Shown: positions 25,705 through 35,561 of the stretch, in pieces
Layout of the letters: every line of letters begins with the position of its first letter
Numbering within the stretch: the first letter of the stretch is position 1
From: a bacterium
GTDB taxonomy: Bacteria; Bacillota; Sulfobacillia; UBA995
DNA length: 64,000 nucleotides
Direction of reading: 5' to 3'
NCBI GenBank assembly: GCA_031082145.1
Contig: JAVHLP010000002.1
Span: 157,214 to 221,213, forward strand
The notes under the pieces: model-generated
Database searches by the model: none
What the model saw: the letters and a program-made list of their open reading frames with translations, nothing else
What the model was told of the DNA's origin: nothing
Program-made: the position numbers and the translations under genes

Positions 25705-26601
25705 ATGGACGACCTGCAGACATGGAAAGCTCGCCGCCGGGCGGTCATCCTGGCCCACAACTACCAGCCACCGGAAATCCAGGACCTGGCCGATCACCAG
25801 GGCGACTCGCTGGACCTGAGCCTGCTTGCGGCACGCACCGACGCCCCTGTCATTGTGTTCTGTGGCGTGCACTTTATGGCCGAGACGGCGGCCCTGCTGG
25901 CGCCGGGTAGAGCGGTCCTGCTCCCCGATCTCCGTGCCGGGTGCTCCCTGGCGGACACCGTTACCGCCGCCGACGTTCGCTCCCTGCGGGCCATGCACCC
26001 CCGGGCGGCGGTGGTGGCCTACATCAACACCTCAGCCGCCGTGAAGGCCGAGAGCGACGTGTGCGTGACCTCGGCCAACGCGCTCCGGGTCGTCTCCAGC
26101 CTGCCGGAAGAGGAGATCATCTTCATCCCCGACCGCAACCTGGGCCAGTACCTCGCCGGGGGCACCGCCAAGCAGGTGATTACCTGGGACGGCAACTGCC
26201 GGGCCCATAACGAAGTCCGGGTGGACGAAGTCCGGACCGCCCGCCGCGAGCACCCCGGGGCCTTCATCATGGTCCACCCCGAGGTCTCGCCCGAGGTGGC
26301 GGCCCAGGCCGACCTGGTCACCGGCACCGGGGGGATGGTCCGCCAGGCCCGGCAGCGCCCGGAGTGCGAGTTCGTGGTCGGCACCGAGGCGGGACTTGTC
26401 TACCGCCTGCGGAAAGAGAACCCGGACAAGCGTTTTCACCTGCTCTCCCCATCGCTCTGGTGCCCGACCATGAAGTACACCACACCGTCCGGCATCGTAT
26501 CCGCCCTGCGGGATCTGGCCCCCCGGGTGGAGGTTCCCCCGGAGGTGGCCGGCCGCGCGCGCCAAGCCTTGGACCGCATGCTTGAACTCACGGAGGGATA
26601 G
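25705..26601 (+). CDS. nadA: Quinolinate synthase NadA
   Basis: A [4Fe-4S] enzyme condensing iminoaspartate with dihydroxyacetone phosphate in de novo NAD synthesis (298 aa). The three cluster cysteines are at residues 80 (RAGCSLAD), 165 (WDGNCRAH) and 253 (LWCPTMKYT), matching the spacing of characterised NadA. ILAHNYQ near the N terminus binds substrate. ATG 25705 follows TGGGAGG. nadC begins two bases after its stop. No nadB (aspartate oxidase) is adjacent, so iminoaspartate must come from a gene elsewhere, possibly an aspartate dehydrogenase. Confidence 0.95.
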   Translation: MDDLQTWKARRRAVILAHNYQPPEIQDLADHQGDSLDLSLLAARTDAPVIVFCGVHFMAETAALLAPGRAVLLPDLRAGCSLADTVTAADVRSLRAMHPRAAVVAYINTSAAVKAESDVCVTSANALRVVSSLPEEEIIFIPDRNLGQYLAGGTAKQVITWDGNCRAHNEVRVDEVRTARREHPGAFIMVHPEVSPEVAAQADLVTGTGGMVRQARQRPECEFVVGTEAGLVYRLRKENPDKRFHLLSPSLWCPTMKYTTPSGIVSALRDLAPRVEVPPEVAGRARQALDRMLELTEG

Positions 26602-26603
26602 CC

Positions 26604-27437
26604 GTGGAGCCCATGCTCTTCGAGGACATCGTGCGCCGGGCCCTCCTTGAGGACTGGGGGACCGGCGACCTCACCACCGGGGCACTGGTGCCTCCCGGCC
26701 GGGCGGGCGAGGCGGTCATCCTGTGCCGCAAGGGCGGGGTGGTGGCCGGGCTACCGGTGGCCGCCCGCGCTTTTCGGCTGTCCGACCCTCCCGCCGGCCT
26801 CGAGCCCACAGTGGAAGAGGGTGAGGAAGTCCCTCCGGGGAGAACCATAGCCACTGTGCGAGGCCCGGTGACCGGTATCCTCCGGGCCGAACGGGTGGCC
26901 CTGAACTTCCTGGGACGGCTCTCCGGCATTGCCACGGCCACCCGCCAGGCGGTGCGGGCGGTGGAGAACCACCGCGCCCGCATCCTGGATACCCGCAAGA
27001 CAACCCCCACTCTCAGGGTGTTGGAGCGCTACGCCGTCCGGATCGGCGGCGGTCTCAATCACCGGTCGGACCTGGGAAGTATGATCCTGATCAAGGACAA
27101 TCACCTGCGGGTGACTGGGGGGGTGGCCGAGGCGGTGCGCCGCACACGGGAGCATCACGGCCCCGCCATCCGGGTGGAAGTGGAGGCGGAGACGCTTCAG
27201 GAGGTTGAGGAGGCCCTGGCCGCCGGGGTGGACCTGATCATGCTGGACAACATGGATCTGGCCACCATGGCCGAGGCGGTCCGGCGGGTGGACGGCAAGG
27301 CCCGGCTGGAAGCCTCGGGGGGCCTTCGCCTGGAGGATCTACCGGCCGTGGCGGCCACCGGAGTGGACTACATCTCCCTGGGCTATCTGACGACGCGGGT
27401 GGAAGCCCTGGACGTCAGCCTGGAGCTGAGGTGCTAG
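26604..27437 (+). CDS. nadC: Nicotinate-nucleotide pyrophosphorylase NadC
   Basis: Quinolinate phosphoribosyltransferase (277 aa), converting quinolinate and PRPP to nicotinate mononucleotide with CO2 release. Recognised by EDWGTGDLTT at the N terminus, RVALNFLGRLSGIAT, LDTRKTTPTLR with catalytic basic residues, GGGLNHRSDLGSMILIKDNH, and the PRPP-binding ASGGLRLEDL region. GTG 26604 follows GGAGGGAT and begins two bases after nadA, so the two are cotranscribed. It ends 10 bases from a convergent ABC transporter operon with no obvious terminator between. Confidence 0.95.
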   Translation: MEPMLFEDIVRRALLEDWGTGDLTTGALVPPGRAGEAVILCRKGGVVAGLPVAARAFRLSDPPAGLEPTVEEGEEVPPGRTIATVRGPVTGILRAERVALNFLGRLSGIATATRQAVRAVENHRARILDTRKTTPTLRVLERYAVRIGGGLNHRSDLGSMILIKDNHLRVTGGVAEAVRRTREHHGPAIRVEVEAETLQEVEEALAAGVDLIMLDNMDLATMAEAVRRVDGKARLEASGGLRLEDLPAVAATGVDYISLGYLTTRVEALDVSLELRC

Positions 27438-27446
27438 CCTGCCGCC

Positions 27447-28250
27447 CTAGCTGCCGGTGGACGTGTAGTGCCTGACGCCGACCTGCCAGACCAGCAGGGA
27501 CATCAGGAAGAACAGGATGCCGATCAAGGGCGATGCCCACTGCAGCCACACCGGAAACCCGAGCGGATCGGTCTTGCCGGCGATGGCCAGGGCGGGCAGG
27601 TAGTTGACGGTCGCCAGCGGGATGACAAAGAGGAAGAAGTTGCGGAAGGAGGGCCGGTAGATAGACAAGGGAAACTGGCCCGCTTCCACCCCGCCGTAAG
27701 TAGCCATGTTGACCATCTCCAGACTCTCCACCGACCAGAAAGAGAGCGTAGCCTGGAGCACGAATAAGCCTGCGAAGAGGAAACCGCCGCCCAGGATGGA
27801 GGCTACCAGCAAGAGAGCCCTGCCGAGGGTCAACCTCACTCCCAGGGCGGCCACCGCCCAGACCAGGACCAGTAATGCCTGGGCCAGCCGCCCGACCCGC
27901 ATCAACTGGAACTCCATGCCGATCACCTGCAGGACGGTGCTCCGGGGCCGCACCAGGATACGGTCGAAATCTCCCCCCCGGACCTGGCGGTGGAAGATGT
28001 CAAAGCCGCGGGCCGCGGCCTCGGCGACGGCGAAGGCGATGTGAACCATGCCGTAGAGCAGGGCGACCTCGGGCAGGGCCCACCCCTGAAGGGTTCCGAA
28101 GCGGGAAAAGAGGGCCCACACCCAGGCGAACTCCACTGCGGTCACCGCGAACATCCCGATGGTCATCATCACGAAGGATGCCGGGTACTGCATCTGGGCC
28201 CGCACGGAAACCCCGACGTAGCGGCAGTACAGCCTGACGGCGTCCATCAC
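27447..28250 (-). CDS. ABC-2 type exporter permease
   Basis: A 267-aa integral membrane protein, about six TM helices, of the ABC-2 exporter type. The region FDIFHRQVRGGDFDRILVRP before the third helix is the amphipathic coupling segment found in this permease group (DUF990-like ABC-2 proteins). It is the distal gene of a three-gene minus-strand operon with a second permease and an ATPase; four bases separate it from the permease upstream. The cargo is unknown: relatives have been linked to lipid or drug export. Cytoplasmic membrane. Confidence 0.82.
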   Translation of the reverse strand: MMDAVRLYCRYVGVSVRAQMQYPASFVMMTIGMFAVTAVEFAWVWALFSRFGTLQGWALPEVALLYGMVHIAFAVAEAAARGFDIFHRQVRGGDFDRILVRPRSTVLQVIGMEFQLMRVGRLAQALLVLVWAVAALGVRLTLGRALLLVASILGGGFLFAGLFVLQATLSFWSVESLEMVNMATYGGVEAGQFPLSIYRPSFRNFFLFVIPLATVNYLPALAIAGKTDPLGFPVWLQWASPLIGILFFLMSLLVWQVGVRHYTSTGS

Positions 28251-28254
28251 CGGC

Positions 28255-29058
28255 TCACCCTCCCTGCACGACCACTCGCTTCATCCCCCGGTGGAGCAGC
28301 CACCTGCCGAGGGCCACCAGAAGTCCCGTCCAGGCCAGTTGGGTCCCCAGATAGCCCGGCAGCTGGGAGACGGGCAGATGCCCGAGGTAGAACCGGGAGG
28401 GCGTGTCCACCAGGCCGCTGAACGGCAAGAAGCGGAGGACAGCCTGGCTCCACTCGGGAAGCAACGGCAGGGGGACGATCATGCCCGAGAAAATCAGCAC
28501 CAGTGCGGGCAGCAACCGGAGCACGCCCTCGCCGGAGATAGTCCAGAGCATGGAGATGTTGATGATGTTGGTGATGGCCGCCGACAAGAGCAGAGCACCG
28601 ACCGAGGTGAGAACCCACGCCCCCATCTCCAGCCAGCCCGGAGGAGGCTGCATGCGGTACGGCCCCGGCAGGAGGAAGAAGGCGAAGGCGAACACGGGCA
28701 GGGCGCGGATCAAGGTCGGAGCCGTCCGCAAGGCGATCGCCCGGGCGAACCAGTGTTCGTATAGCCCGAGGGGCCGGCAGAGCTCGTAAGCCAGGTCGCC
28801 CTTGCGGATCATCGCCTGGATTTCCAGGTCCCCGTCCCAGGGCAACATCCTCAACATGGCCTGGCCCAGCCAGATATAGGTGACGGCTTGGGCGTAGCTC
28901 ATGGGTTGTAGGGCAGTGCTAGATGTGTAGAAACCCTCGAGGATCATCACCCGCACCCACCCGAAGAGGATCTGGGTGCACATGCCGGCGAAGGCGGCCA
29001 TGCGGTACTGCAGGAGGACGAGAGAGCGGATCCGGAGCACCGACAGATAGGGCTTCAC
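28255..29058 (-). CDS. ABC-2 type exporter permease, second subunit
   Basis: A 267-aa membrane protein with about six helices. It shows the same architecture as its neighbour, including an intracellular segment LEIQAMIRKGDLAYELCRPLG that parallels GGDFDRILVRP there, so the two probably form a heterodimeric pore. Start ATG 29058 overlaps the ATPase stop by four bases, implying coupled translation. I infer an exporter; no sequence feature identifies the cargo. Confidence 0.82.
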   Translation of the reverse strand: MKPYLSVLRIRSLVLLQYRMAAFAGMCTQILFGWVRVMILEGFYTSSTALQPMSYAQAVTYIWLGQAMLRMLPWDGDLEIQAMIRKGDLAYELCRPLGLYEHWFARAIALRTAPTLIRALPVFAFAFFLLPGPYRMQPPPGWLEMGAWVLTSVGALLLSAAITNIINISMLWTISGEGVLRLLPALVLIFSGMIVPLPLLPEWSQAVLRFLPFSGLVDTPSRFYLGHLPVSQLPGYLGTQLAWTGLLVALGRWLLHRGMKRVVVQGG

Positions 29059-30053
29059 AGATCGAACACTCCATAAAGCTTGGCGATGATCTCCTCGATG
29101 GGAGGGTTGACGACGTAGAGGTCACGTAGGGGCAGGCTGGCGGAGAGCTCGCCGATCAACTGGGCCGGTCTGACGACCCGGGGATCGAAGCTGATATGGA
29201 CTTGCTCCCCCTCCCGCTTGACCACCCGGGCGGCCGGCAGGGCCAGTTCGGGCAGTGGCAGCTCGGGGGGGACTTCGATGATCAGCCGTCGCTCCGGTGA
29301 TACGCTTGCCCGCAGCCGGTCCAGCGTCCCGTCGAACAGGATGCTACCCCGGCCTATCACCATCACCCGATGGCACAGGGCCTCGATGTCGTCCATGTCG
29401 TGGGTGGTCAGGATCACGGTGAGCTCGCGCTGCCGGTTTAGCTCCCGTATGAAGTCCCGGACCGCGAGTTTGGAGACGGCGTCCAGCCCGATCGTCGGCT
29501 CGTCCAGGAACAGAAGCCGGGGGGCGTGCAGTAAGGAGGCGGCCAGTTCACAGCGCATCCGCTGGCCCAGGCTCAACTGCCGCACCGGCACGTCCAGCAG
29601 GGGGGCCAAGCCCAAGGCTTGAACCAGGGTGTCCTTGCTCTGGCCGTACCGGGCGGGCGGCACCCGGTAGATGTCCCGCAGGAGGTCGAAGGAGTCAACC
29701 ACCGGGAGATCCCACCACAACTGGGAACGCTGGCCGAACACGACGCCGATCTGGCCCACGTAGGCTGCTCGCTCCCGCCAGGGGACCTTGCCGAGGATCT
29801 GGCACCGGCCGGAATCGGGAACCAGGATGCCGCTGAGGATCTTGATCGTGGTCGACTTGCCTGCCCCGTTGGGACCGATGTAGCCCACCAGTTCGCCCGG
29901 CTCCAACTCAAAGGAGACTCCCGTCAAGGCCCGGACCAGGTGGTACTCCCGCCGGGCGATGCCGCCGAGCGCGCCAAGGAAGCCGGTTCGGCGCTTGGCG
30001 ATCCGGTAGGTCTTGGCGAGATTCTCGACGATCACCTGGGGCAGGGGGGCCAC
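29055..30053 (-). CDS. ABC exporter ATP-binding protein
   Basis: A 332-aa ATPase energising the two downstream permeases. Walker A GPNGAGKST, Q-loop in IGVVFGQRSQLWWD, signature LSLGQRMRCELAAS, Walker B LLFLDEPTIGLD and switch His in LTTHDMDDIE are all present. The FGQRSQLWWDLP form of the Q-loop is typical of the ATPases paired with DUF990-type permeases. A C-terminal extension of about 90 residues may be regulatory. The GTG at 30053 is preceded by GAAGAGG. Transcription probably starts in the 130-base gap shared with the divergent hpt gene, where TTACAT and TAAATT 16 bases apart on the minus strand could be promoter boxes. Confidence 0.88.
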   Translation of the reverse strand: MAPLPQVIVENLAKTYRIAKRRTGFLGALGGIARREYHLVRALTGVSFELEPGELVGYIGPNGAGKSTTIKILSGILVPDSGRCQILGKVPWRERAAYVGQIGVVFGQRSQLWWDLPVVDSFDLLRDIYRVPPARYGQSKDTLVQALGLAPLLDVPVRQLSLGQRMRCELAASLLHAPRLLFLDEPTIGLDAVSKLAVRDFIRELNRQRELTVILTTHDMDDIEALCHRVMVIGRGSILFDGTLDRLRASVSPERRLIIEVPPELPLPELALPAARVVKREGEQVHISFDPRVVRPAQLIGELSASLPLRDLYVVNPPIEEIIAKLYGVFDL

Positions 30054-30182
30054 CTCTTCCCGCGGGCAACCACCAATTTAGCAGACTGGGGGACGGATGT
30101 AAAGGGGTAACCAGCTCAAGGCCCTGAGGGTGGAAGACTGGAGGGTAAGCCTCCCCGGGAGTCGAACAGAGGGGGGCAAGAG

Positions 30183-30734
30183 GTGCACGACGGCGTGCCG
30201 CAAGGACGAATCCTGCTGACGGCCGAGGACATAGCCGGCCGGGTATGGGAGCTGGCCGAGGCCGTTTCGCGCGATCACGAGGGCCGGGATCTCCTGCTGG
30301 TGGGAGTGCTCACCGGCGCCTTTGTGTTTCTCTCCGATCTGGCCAGAGCCCTCAGCATCCCGGTTCAAGTGGACTTCCTGGCCACTTCCAGCTACGGGAA
30401 TGCCACCAGTTCCTCGGGGGTGGTCCGCATCCTCAAGGACCTCGACCGCGACGTCAAGGGAATGGATGTCCTGCTCGTGGAGGACATCGTGGACACCGGT
30501 CTCACCCTGGCCTACCTGCAGTCCCTCCTGCGGACGCGGGGTCCGGCACGGCTGCGTACCTGTGTGCTACTGGACAAGACGGGGCGGCGGCAGGTCCCCG
30601 TCCACCTGGACTACTGCGGCTTCACGGTGCCCGATGTGTTCCTGGTGGGATACGGCCTGGACCACGCCGAACGGTACCGGCAGCTTCCTTACATCCTGGC
30701 CCTGGAAGGCGATCAAGGGGAGGCGACAAGATGA
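30183..30734 (+). CDS. hpt: Hypoxanthine phosphoribosyltransferase
   Basis: Purine salvage enzyme (183 aa) making IMP/GMP from hypoxanthine/guanine and PRPP. The PRPP loop [14 protein letters not shown] is at about residue 98-111, with [15 protein letters not shown] near 45 and [10 protein letters not shown] near 65 completing the fold. GTG 30183 follows GGGGGGCAAGAG. The stop overlaps guaA by four bases (ATGA). The coupling of salvage with GMP synthetase and the pur operon downstream is consistent with coordinated purine control. Confidence 0.94.
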   Translation: MHDGVPQGRILLTAEDIAGRVWELAEAVSRDHEGRDLLLVGVLTGAFVFLSDLARALSIPVQVDFLATSSYGNATSSSGVVRILKDLDRDVKGMDVLLVEDIVDTGLTLAYLQSLLRTRGPARLRTCVLLDKTGRRQVPVHLDYCGFTVPDVFLVGYGLDHAERYRQLPYILALEGDQGEATR

Positions 30735-32266
30735 GGGAAAGGGAAATGACGGCCATCATCGATTTCGGGGCCCAGTACAATCAGCTGATCGCCCGGCGCG
30801 TGCGGGAGGCCAGGGTCTACTGCGAGGTCTTCGCCCACGACACTCCCTGGGAGGAGATCCAGGCCCGCCGTCCCCGGGCGGTCATCCTGACCGGCGGCCC
30901 GGCCAGCGTGTACGCCCCGGGTGCGCCCGGCGTTGATGCCGCGCTCTTCCAGGCCGGTGTGCCGGTGCTGGGCATCTGCTATGGCATGCAACTGATGGCC
31001 CACCGGCTGGGCGGTGCGGTGACCAAGGGCGAGCGGGGGGAGTATGGAGGAGCGGATCTGGATCTGCTGGAAACCTCCGAACTCCTGGCGGGGTTGGGCC
31101 CGGGTGAACGGGTCTGGATGAGCCACGGCGACCTGGTACGGGAGGCCCCTGGCGGGTTTCGGGTCCTTGCCCGTACTGCCAACGCCCCGGTTGCCGCCAT
31201 GGCCGATCCCACCCGCCGGCTGTACGGGGTACAGTTTCACCCCGAGGTCGCCCACACCCCGGGGGGGCAGCGCCTCCTGGAGAACTTCCTGTACCGGATC
31301 GCCGGCTTCCGGGGGGATTGGACCGTCTCCTCGTTCATCGAGGACTCCGTGCGCGGCGTCGCCTCCCAGGTGGGTTCGGGTCGGGCGGTGGCCGGCCTCT
31401 CGGGCGGGGTGGACTCGGCGGTGGCCGCCGTCCTGGTGGCGCGGGCCATCGGCGACCGGCTGACCTGCATCTTCGTGGACCACGGCCTGTTGCGCGATGG
31501 TGAAGCCGAGCAGGTAACGAGGGCTTTCCAGGGTCTTGAGGGCCTGAGACTGGTCGCCGTCGATGCCGCCGACCGCTTCCTTGAGGGGCTCAAGGGGGTG
31601 ACCTGCGCCGAGCGGAAGCGGAGGATCATCGGCGAGCTCTTCATCCGGGTCTTCGAGGAAGAAGCCCGCAAGCTGGGTCGGGTTGATTTCCTGGTACAGG
31701 GGACAATATACCCGGACGTCATCGAGAGCGGCCGGCACGGGGCGTCGCTCATCAAGACCCACCATAACGTGGGTGGGCTGCCCGAGGATCTTGGCCTGGA
31801 ACTGGTCGAACCGCTCCGGGATCTGTTCAAGGACGAGGTCCGGCGGGTTGGCGCCGGCTTGGGCTTACCGGCCGAGCTGACCGGCCGGCACCCGTTCCCC
31901 GGACCGGGGCTGGCGGTGCGAGTCCTGGGGCAGGTCAACCGGCGCCGGCTCGACACCCTGCGGGCGGTTGATCGCATCGTCACCGCCGAGATCCGCGAGG
32001 CCGGCTGGTACGGCCGGCTGTGGCAGGTCTTCCCGGTGTTGCTGCCGGTGCGCAGCGTGGGAGTGAAGGGGGACCGGCGCACTTACGGCCAGGTGGTGGC
32101 CATTCGAGCGGTCCAGAGCGAGGACGCCATGACCGCCGACTGGGCCCGGTTGCCCTACGAGCTCCTGGATCGGATCGCTCACCGGGTGGTGAACGAAGTG
32201 GCCGAGACGACCCGCGTGGTGTACGACATCACGCCCAAGCCGCCCGCCACCATCGAGTGGGAGTGA
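30731..32266 (+). CDS. guaA: GMP synthase (glutamine-hydrolysing) GuaA
   Basis: A 511-aa enzyme aminating XMP to GMP. N-terminal class I glutamine amidotransferase: [18 protein letters not shown], the nucleophile Cys in LGICYGMQ and the His/Glu pair in QFHPEVAHT. Central ATP-pyrophosphatase P-loop [11 protein letters not shown] around residue 220. C-terminal dimerisation domain ends KPPATIEWE, the invariant GuaA tail. ATG 30731 overlaps hpt and has GGGGAGG seven bases upstream; the frame extends further upstream only inside hpt. guaB is not in the window. Confidence 0.96.
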   Translation: MREREMTAIIDFGAQYNQLIARRVREARVYCEVFAHDTPWEEIQARRPRAVILTGGPASVYAPGAPGVDAALFQAGVPVLGICYGMQLMAHRLGGAVTKGERGEYGGADLDLLETSELLAGLGPGERVWMSHGDLVREAPGGFRVLARTANAPVAAMADPTRRLYGVQFHPEVAHTPGGQRLLENFLYRIAGFRGDWTVSSFIEDSVRGVASQVGSGRAVAGLSGGVDSAVAAVLVARAIGDRLTCIFVDHGLLRDGEAEQVTRAFQGLEGLRLVAVDAADRFLEGLKGVTCAERKRRIIGELFIRVFEEEARKLGRVDFLVQGTIYPDVIESGRHGASLIKTHHNVGGLPEDLGLELVEPLRDLFKDEVRRVGAGLGLPAELTGRHPFPGPGLAVRVLGQVNRRRLDTLRAVDRIVTAEIREAGWYGRLWQVFPVLLPVRSVGVKGDRRTYGQVVAIRAVQSEDAMTADWARLPYELLDRIAHRVVNEVAETTRVVYDITPKPPATIEWE

Positions 32267-32315
32267 TCCGCACGATAGGCAGGGATAACCCATTAAACGT
32301 TCGTCATTAGGTGGG

Positions 32316-32344
32316 TTGACCCCCGCGCGGGAGCCGTTTACAAT
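32316..32344 (+). promoter_or_regulatory. Sigma-A promoter before the NCS2 permease and pur operon
   Basis: TTGACC (32316-32321), exactly 17 bases, TACAAT (32339-32344): the same hexamers and spacing as the promoter at 16606. The predicted start near 32351 leaves a leader of about 49 bases. The octamer AACGTTCG at 32296-32303 and its complement CGAACGTT at 32365-32372 flank the promoter, and could be purine-repressor half-sites; this is speculative. Confidence 0.75.
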
Positions 32345-32399
32345 GGTGTCAGAAGGCGATAAGCCGAACGTTGCCCGGTTCTCGGAGAGGTTGGGTGAC

Positions 32400-33683
32400 G
32401 TGCTCGAGCGGGTCTTCCGGCTCACCGACAACGGCTCCAGCCCGCGAGTGGAAATCCTAGCCGGCCTCGCCACATTCTGGTCCATGGCTTACATCATCTT
32501 CGCCAACCCGCTGATCCTGGCGGCGGCGGGAGTCCCCTTCACGGGAGCGGTGGTAGCCACCTGCCTGGCCTCGGCCCTCGCCACGGCCGCCATGGGCCTC
32601 GCGACCAACCGGCCGCTGGCGCTGGCCCCCGCCATGGGGATCAACGCTTTTCTGGCCTTTGGCGTTATCCTTGCCCTCGCTCTTCCCTGGCAGGCGGGCA
32701 TGGGTCTTGTTCTCATTCACGGGCTGCTCCTGGCCCTGCTCGCCCGCACCGGTCATGCCCGCACGATCGCGGGGGCGGTGCCGGTGCACCTGCGCCGGGG
32801 GGTCGCGGCCGGCATTGGGCTGCTCATCGTCCTGGTAGGCTTGCAGCAGGCGGGGCTGGTCATCCCCGATCCGACCACCCTGGTCACTTTCGGCACCCTG
32901 AGGGATCCCCGGGTCTTCGTGGCGACCGCCGGCATTCTCTTCACTGCCGTGTTGCTGGCCCGGAGAGTCCGGGGAGCCATCCTGGCCGGCGTCCTTGCCA
33001 CTGCCGTGCTCTCAGTATTGGTCGGAGTCCAGGACCTCCCCCGCCCGGTCGCCCGTTTCCCCGGGCCGGAAACTGTCGCCACCTTCGGCGGCGTCAGCCT
33101 CGGTGGCCTTCTGGGCCTGGGCGCCGGGGTGGTCATCGCCACCCTGGTGTTGGCCGATCTCTTCGACACCGTGGGCACGGTTGAAGCCCTGGAGAGCCAA
33201 GGCGCCTTCCGGGGGTCGCCCCCATGGGAGCGCATCCTGATGATCGACGGACTGGCTTCGGCCCTGGGAGGACTCCTCGGCGTCAGCGCCCTCACCACCT
33301 ATGCGGAGAGCCAGGCGGGGGTGGCCGCCGGCGGCCGGACCGGCCTGACGGCGGTGGTGGTGGCCAGCCTGTTCCTGCTCGCCGTGTTCTTCACTCCCTT
33401 CGTGGGCCTGATTCCCGGCGCCGCCGTGGCCCCCGCCCTGGTTGTGGTCGGCTACCTGATGGCCGGTGGCCTCCGGGAGATACCCTTCGGGAGTTCCGAT
33501 GAGGCATTCCCGGCCTTCCTGACGGCGGTGGCCATCCCGCTGACCTTCTCGGTGGCCCGGGGCCTTGGCTACGGGTTTCTGGCCCACGCGGTGATGAAGC
33601 TCTCAGGCGGCAAGCGGGGCGAGGTTCACCCGCTCGTATACGGCCTGGCCGCTCTTTTCCTCTTGAGCTTCCTGATAGGGTAG
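32400..33683 (+). CDS. NCS2/AzgA-family purine permease
   Basis: A 427-aa, about 12-14-helix nucleobase:cation symporter of the AzgA-like branch (adenine/guanine/hypoxanthine). The N terminus VLERVFRLTDN, then VEILAGLATFWSMAYIIFANP, ALAPAMGINAFLAF, and LVLADLFDTVGTVEALESQG are hallmark segments, the last one containing the substrate-binding acidic residues. The frame is open to a TTG at 32316, but that lies in the promoter's -35 box. GTG 32400 lies nine bases after GGAGAGG and matches where relatives begin, so it is chosen. It sits between guaA and purE, tying uptake to synthesis. Confidence 0.92.
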   Translation: MLERVFRLTDNGSSPRVEILAGLATFWSMAYIIFANPLILAAAGVPFTGAVVATCLASALATAAMGLATNRPLALAPAMGINAFLAFGVILALALPWQAGMGLVLIHGLLLALLARTGHARTIAGAVPVHLRRGVAAGIGLLIVLVGLQQAGLVIPDPTTLVTFGTLRDPRVFVATAGILFTAVLLARRVRGAILAGVLATAVLSVLVGVQDLPRPVARFPGPETVATFGGVSLGGLLGLGAGVVIATLVLADLFDTVGTVEALESQGAFRGSPPWERILMIDGLASALGGLLGVSALTTYAESQAGVAAGGRTGLTAVVVASLFLLAVFFTPFVGLIPGAAVAPALVVVGYLMAGGLREIPFGSSDEAFPAFLTAVAIPLTFSVARGLGYGFLAHAVMKLSGGKRGEVHPLVYGLAALFLLSFLIG

Positions 33684-33698
33684 AAGGAGGGGAGTTTC

Positions 33699-34232
33699 TT
33701 GTCCGAGCGAGTCCTGGTAGGAATTCTGATGGGGAGCGATTCCGATCTCCGGGTCATGGCCGAGGCGGCCGCCACCCTGGACGAGTTCGGGGTGCCTCAC
33801 GAGACGGTCATCGCCTCCGCCCATCGGGTTCCGGAGCGGGTTCGTCACTACGCCATCGACGCTCCCCGCCGGGGAATCGAGGTGCTCATTGCCGGCGCCG
33901 GCCAGGCGGCCCACCTGGCGGGCGTGCTGGCGGCTCACGTTACGCTGCCGGTTATCGGGGTTCCGCTTAGCGGCGGCCGGGGGGGCGTCATGGGAGGCAT
34001 TGACGCCCTGCTGGCCACGGTGCAGATGCCGCCCGGCATCCCCGTGGCCACGGTGGCCGTTGACGGGGCCCGCAACGCCGCCTTACTGGCGGTGAGTATC
34101 CTGGCCGCCGCCCACCCCGAACGGGAGCTTTATGCGAAGCTGGCTCGCTACCGGGAACAGATGGGACAAGCCGTGGATGAGAAGAATGCTCGCTTGCAGC
34201 AGCTAGGACCCCGCGGCTACCAAGGGAGTTAG
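33699..34232 (+). CDS. purE: N5-carboxyaminoimidazole ribonucleotide mutase PurE
   Basis: A 177-aa purine enzyme. GSDSDLRVM near the N terminus binds the phosphate, followed by ASAHRVPERV with the catalytic His, and AGAGQAAHLAGVLAA, the class I PurE signature. The stretch SGGRGGVMGGIDALLATVQMP contains the later active-site loop. TTG 33699 follows AAGGAGGGGAG. No purK is adjacent, although class I PurE normally takes its substrate from PurK, so purK must be elsewhere or the enzyme uses CO2 directly. First pur gene of the operon, 15 bases after the permease. Confidence 0.93.
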   Translation: MSERVLVGILMGSDSDLRVMAEAAATLDEFGVPHETVIASAHRVPERVRHYAIDAPRRGIEVLIAGAGQAAHLAGVLAAHVTLPVIGVPLSGGRGGVMGGIDALLATVQMPPGIPVATVAVDGARNAALLAVSILAAAHPERELYAKLARYREQMGQAVDEKNARLQQLGPRGYQGS

Positions 34233-34236
34233 AGGC

Positions 34237-35544
34237 ATGGAGCGCTACACCCGCCCGCGCATGCGGGAGCTATGGTCGGATGAGAACCGCTACCGGCGCT
34301 GGCTGGCGGTTGAGATGGCGGCCTGCGAGGCCTGGGCCGAACTGGGTGTGCTGCCCCGGGAGGAGGTCGACCGGCTCCGCCGGAAGGCCGACGGCCTGGT
34401 CATAGACGCCGGTTTTACGGCCCGGGTGGCGGCCATCGAGGCCGGCGTCCGGCACGATGTCATCGCCTTCACGACCGCCCTGGCCGAGCGGCTGGGCGAC
34501 GAGGGGAGGTTGATCCACTACGGGCTGACCTCCTACGACGTCGTGGATACGGCTCTCGCCTCGCTGCTGGTCGAGGCCATGGACGTCATCCTGGAAGGCG
34601 TTGACGGACTGGCGGCGGCCATCGCTGTCCGGGCCGGGGAGCACCGCGACACTCCCATGGTGGGACGGACCCATGGCGTGCATGCGGAACCCATCACCTT
34701 TGGCCTGAAGCTGGCCGTCTGGTATGCCGAGACTCTGCGCCAGCGTGAACGGCTTTCCCGGGCCCGCGAGGGAATCCGGGTGGGCCGCCTGTCGGGCGCG
34801 GTCGGTACCTACGCCCACGTCGACCCCCGGGTGGAGGAGGCGGTATGCCGCCGGCTAGGGCTGCGGCCGGCGCCCGTCAGCACGCAGGTCCTGGGCCGAG
34901 ACCGGCACGCCGAGTACGTGACCGCTCTGGCCAACCTGGCCGGCAGCCTGGATCGCTTCGCCACCGACCTCCGGGGGCTGGCCCGGACCGAGGTGGGCGA
35001 GGTCGAGGAACCGTTCGCATCCGGCCAGAAGGGGTCGTCGGCCATGCCCCACAAGCGGAACCCGATAGCCAGCGAGCAGGTCGCCGGGCTGGCGAGGGTG
35101 GTTCGGGGGTACGCGGCCACCGCCCTGGAGAACAACCTGCTCTGGCACGAGAGGGATATCTCCAACAGTTCGGCCGAGCGCCTGATCCTTCCCGGCGCCA
35201 CTACCCTGGTCGACTACCTGGTTCATCGCTTCACCGCTGTGGTCACGGACATGCGGGTGTACCCCGAGCGGATGCTACGGAACCTGGAAGCCACCGGCGG
35301 CCTTATCTTCTCCCAGAGCCTGCTCCTGGCCCTGGTGGGGGCGGGGCTCGGCCGGGAGGAGGCCTACGCGCTGGTGCAGGCCCACGCTCTGGAGGCCGCC
35401 ACGACCGGGCGATCGTTCAGGGAGCTGGTGGAGGCGGATCCGGCCATCGGTGGGCGGCTGGGCCCCGATGGTCTGGCCAGGGCCTTCGACTGGCGGCGCC
35501 AACTCGCCCATGTGCCCCGGATTCTCCAGGACCTGGGACTCTGA
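34237..35544 (+). CDS. purB: Adenylosuccinate lyase PurB
   Basis: A 435-aa fumarase/aspartase-superfamily enzyme that splits SAICAR to AICAR and adenylosuccinate to AMP. Conserved region 1 around [12 protein letters not shown], region 2 [18 protein letters not shown] with the general-acid His, and the signature loop [12 protein letters not shown] near residue 267-278 are intact. ATG 34237 starts five bases after purE. Length matches clostridial PurB. Acts at two steps of the pathway. Confidence 0.96.
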   Translation: MERYTRPRMRELWSDENRYRRWLAVEMAACEAWAELGVLPREEVDRLRRKADGLVIDAGFTARVAAIEAGVRHDVIAFTTALAERLGDEGRLIHYGLTSYDVVDTALASLLVEAMDVILEGVDGLAAAIAVRAGEHRDTPMVGRTHGVHAEPITFGLKLAVWYAETLRQRERLSRAREGIRVGRLSGAVGTYAHVDPRVEEAVCRRLGLRPAPVSTQVLGRDRHAEYVTALANLAGSLDRFATDLRGLARTEVGEVEEPFASGQKGSSAMPHKRNPIASEQVAGLARVVRGYAATALENNLLWHERDISNSSAERLILPGATTLVDYLVHRFTAVVTDMRVYPERMLRNLEATGGLIFSQSLLLALVGAGLGREEAYALVQAHALEAATTGRSFRELVEADPAIGGRLGPDGLARAFDWRRQLAHVPRILQDLGL

Positions 35545-35561
35545 CGAAAGGAGAGGATCTT

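Noticed and set aside
32316-32318. TTG at 32316 as the NCS2 permease start
   Set aside because: It is part of the TTGACC -35 hexamer and the extra N-terminal residues have no counterpart in the family.
32267-32399. Purine riboswitch before the NCS2 permease
   Set aside because: The leader after the promoter is only about 49 bases and lacks the conserved loop-loop and junction sequences of purine aptamers.
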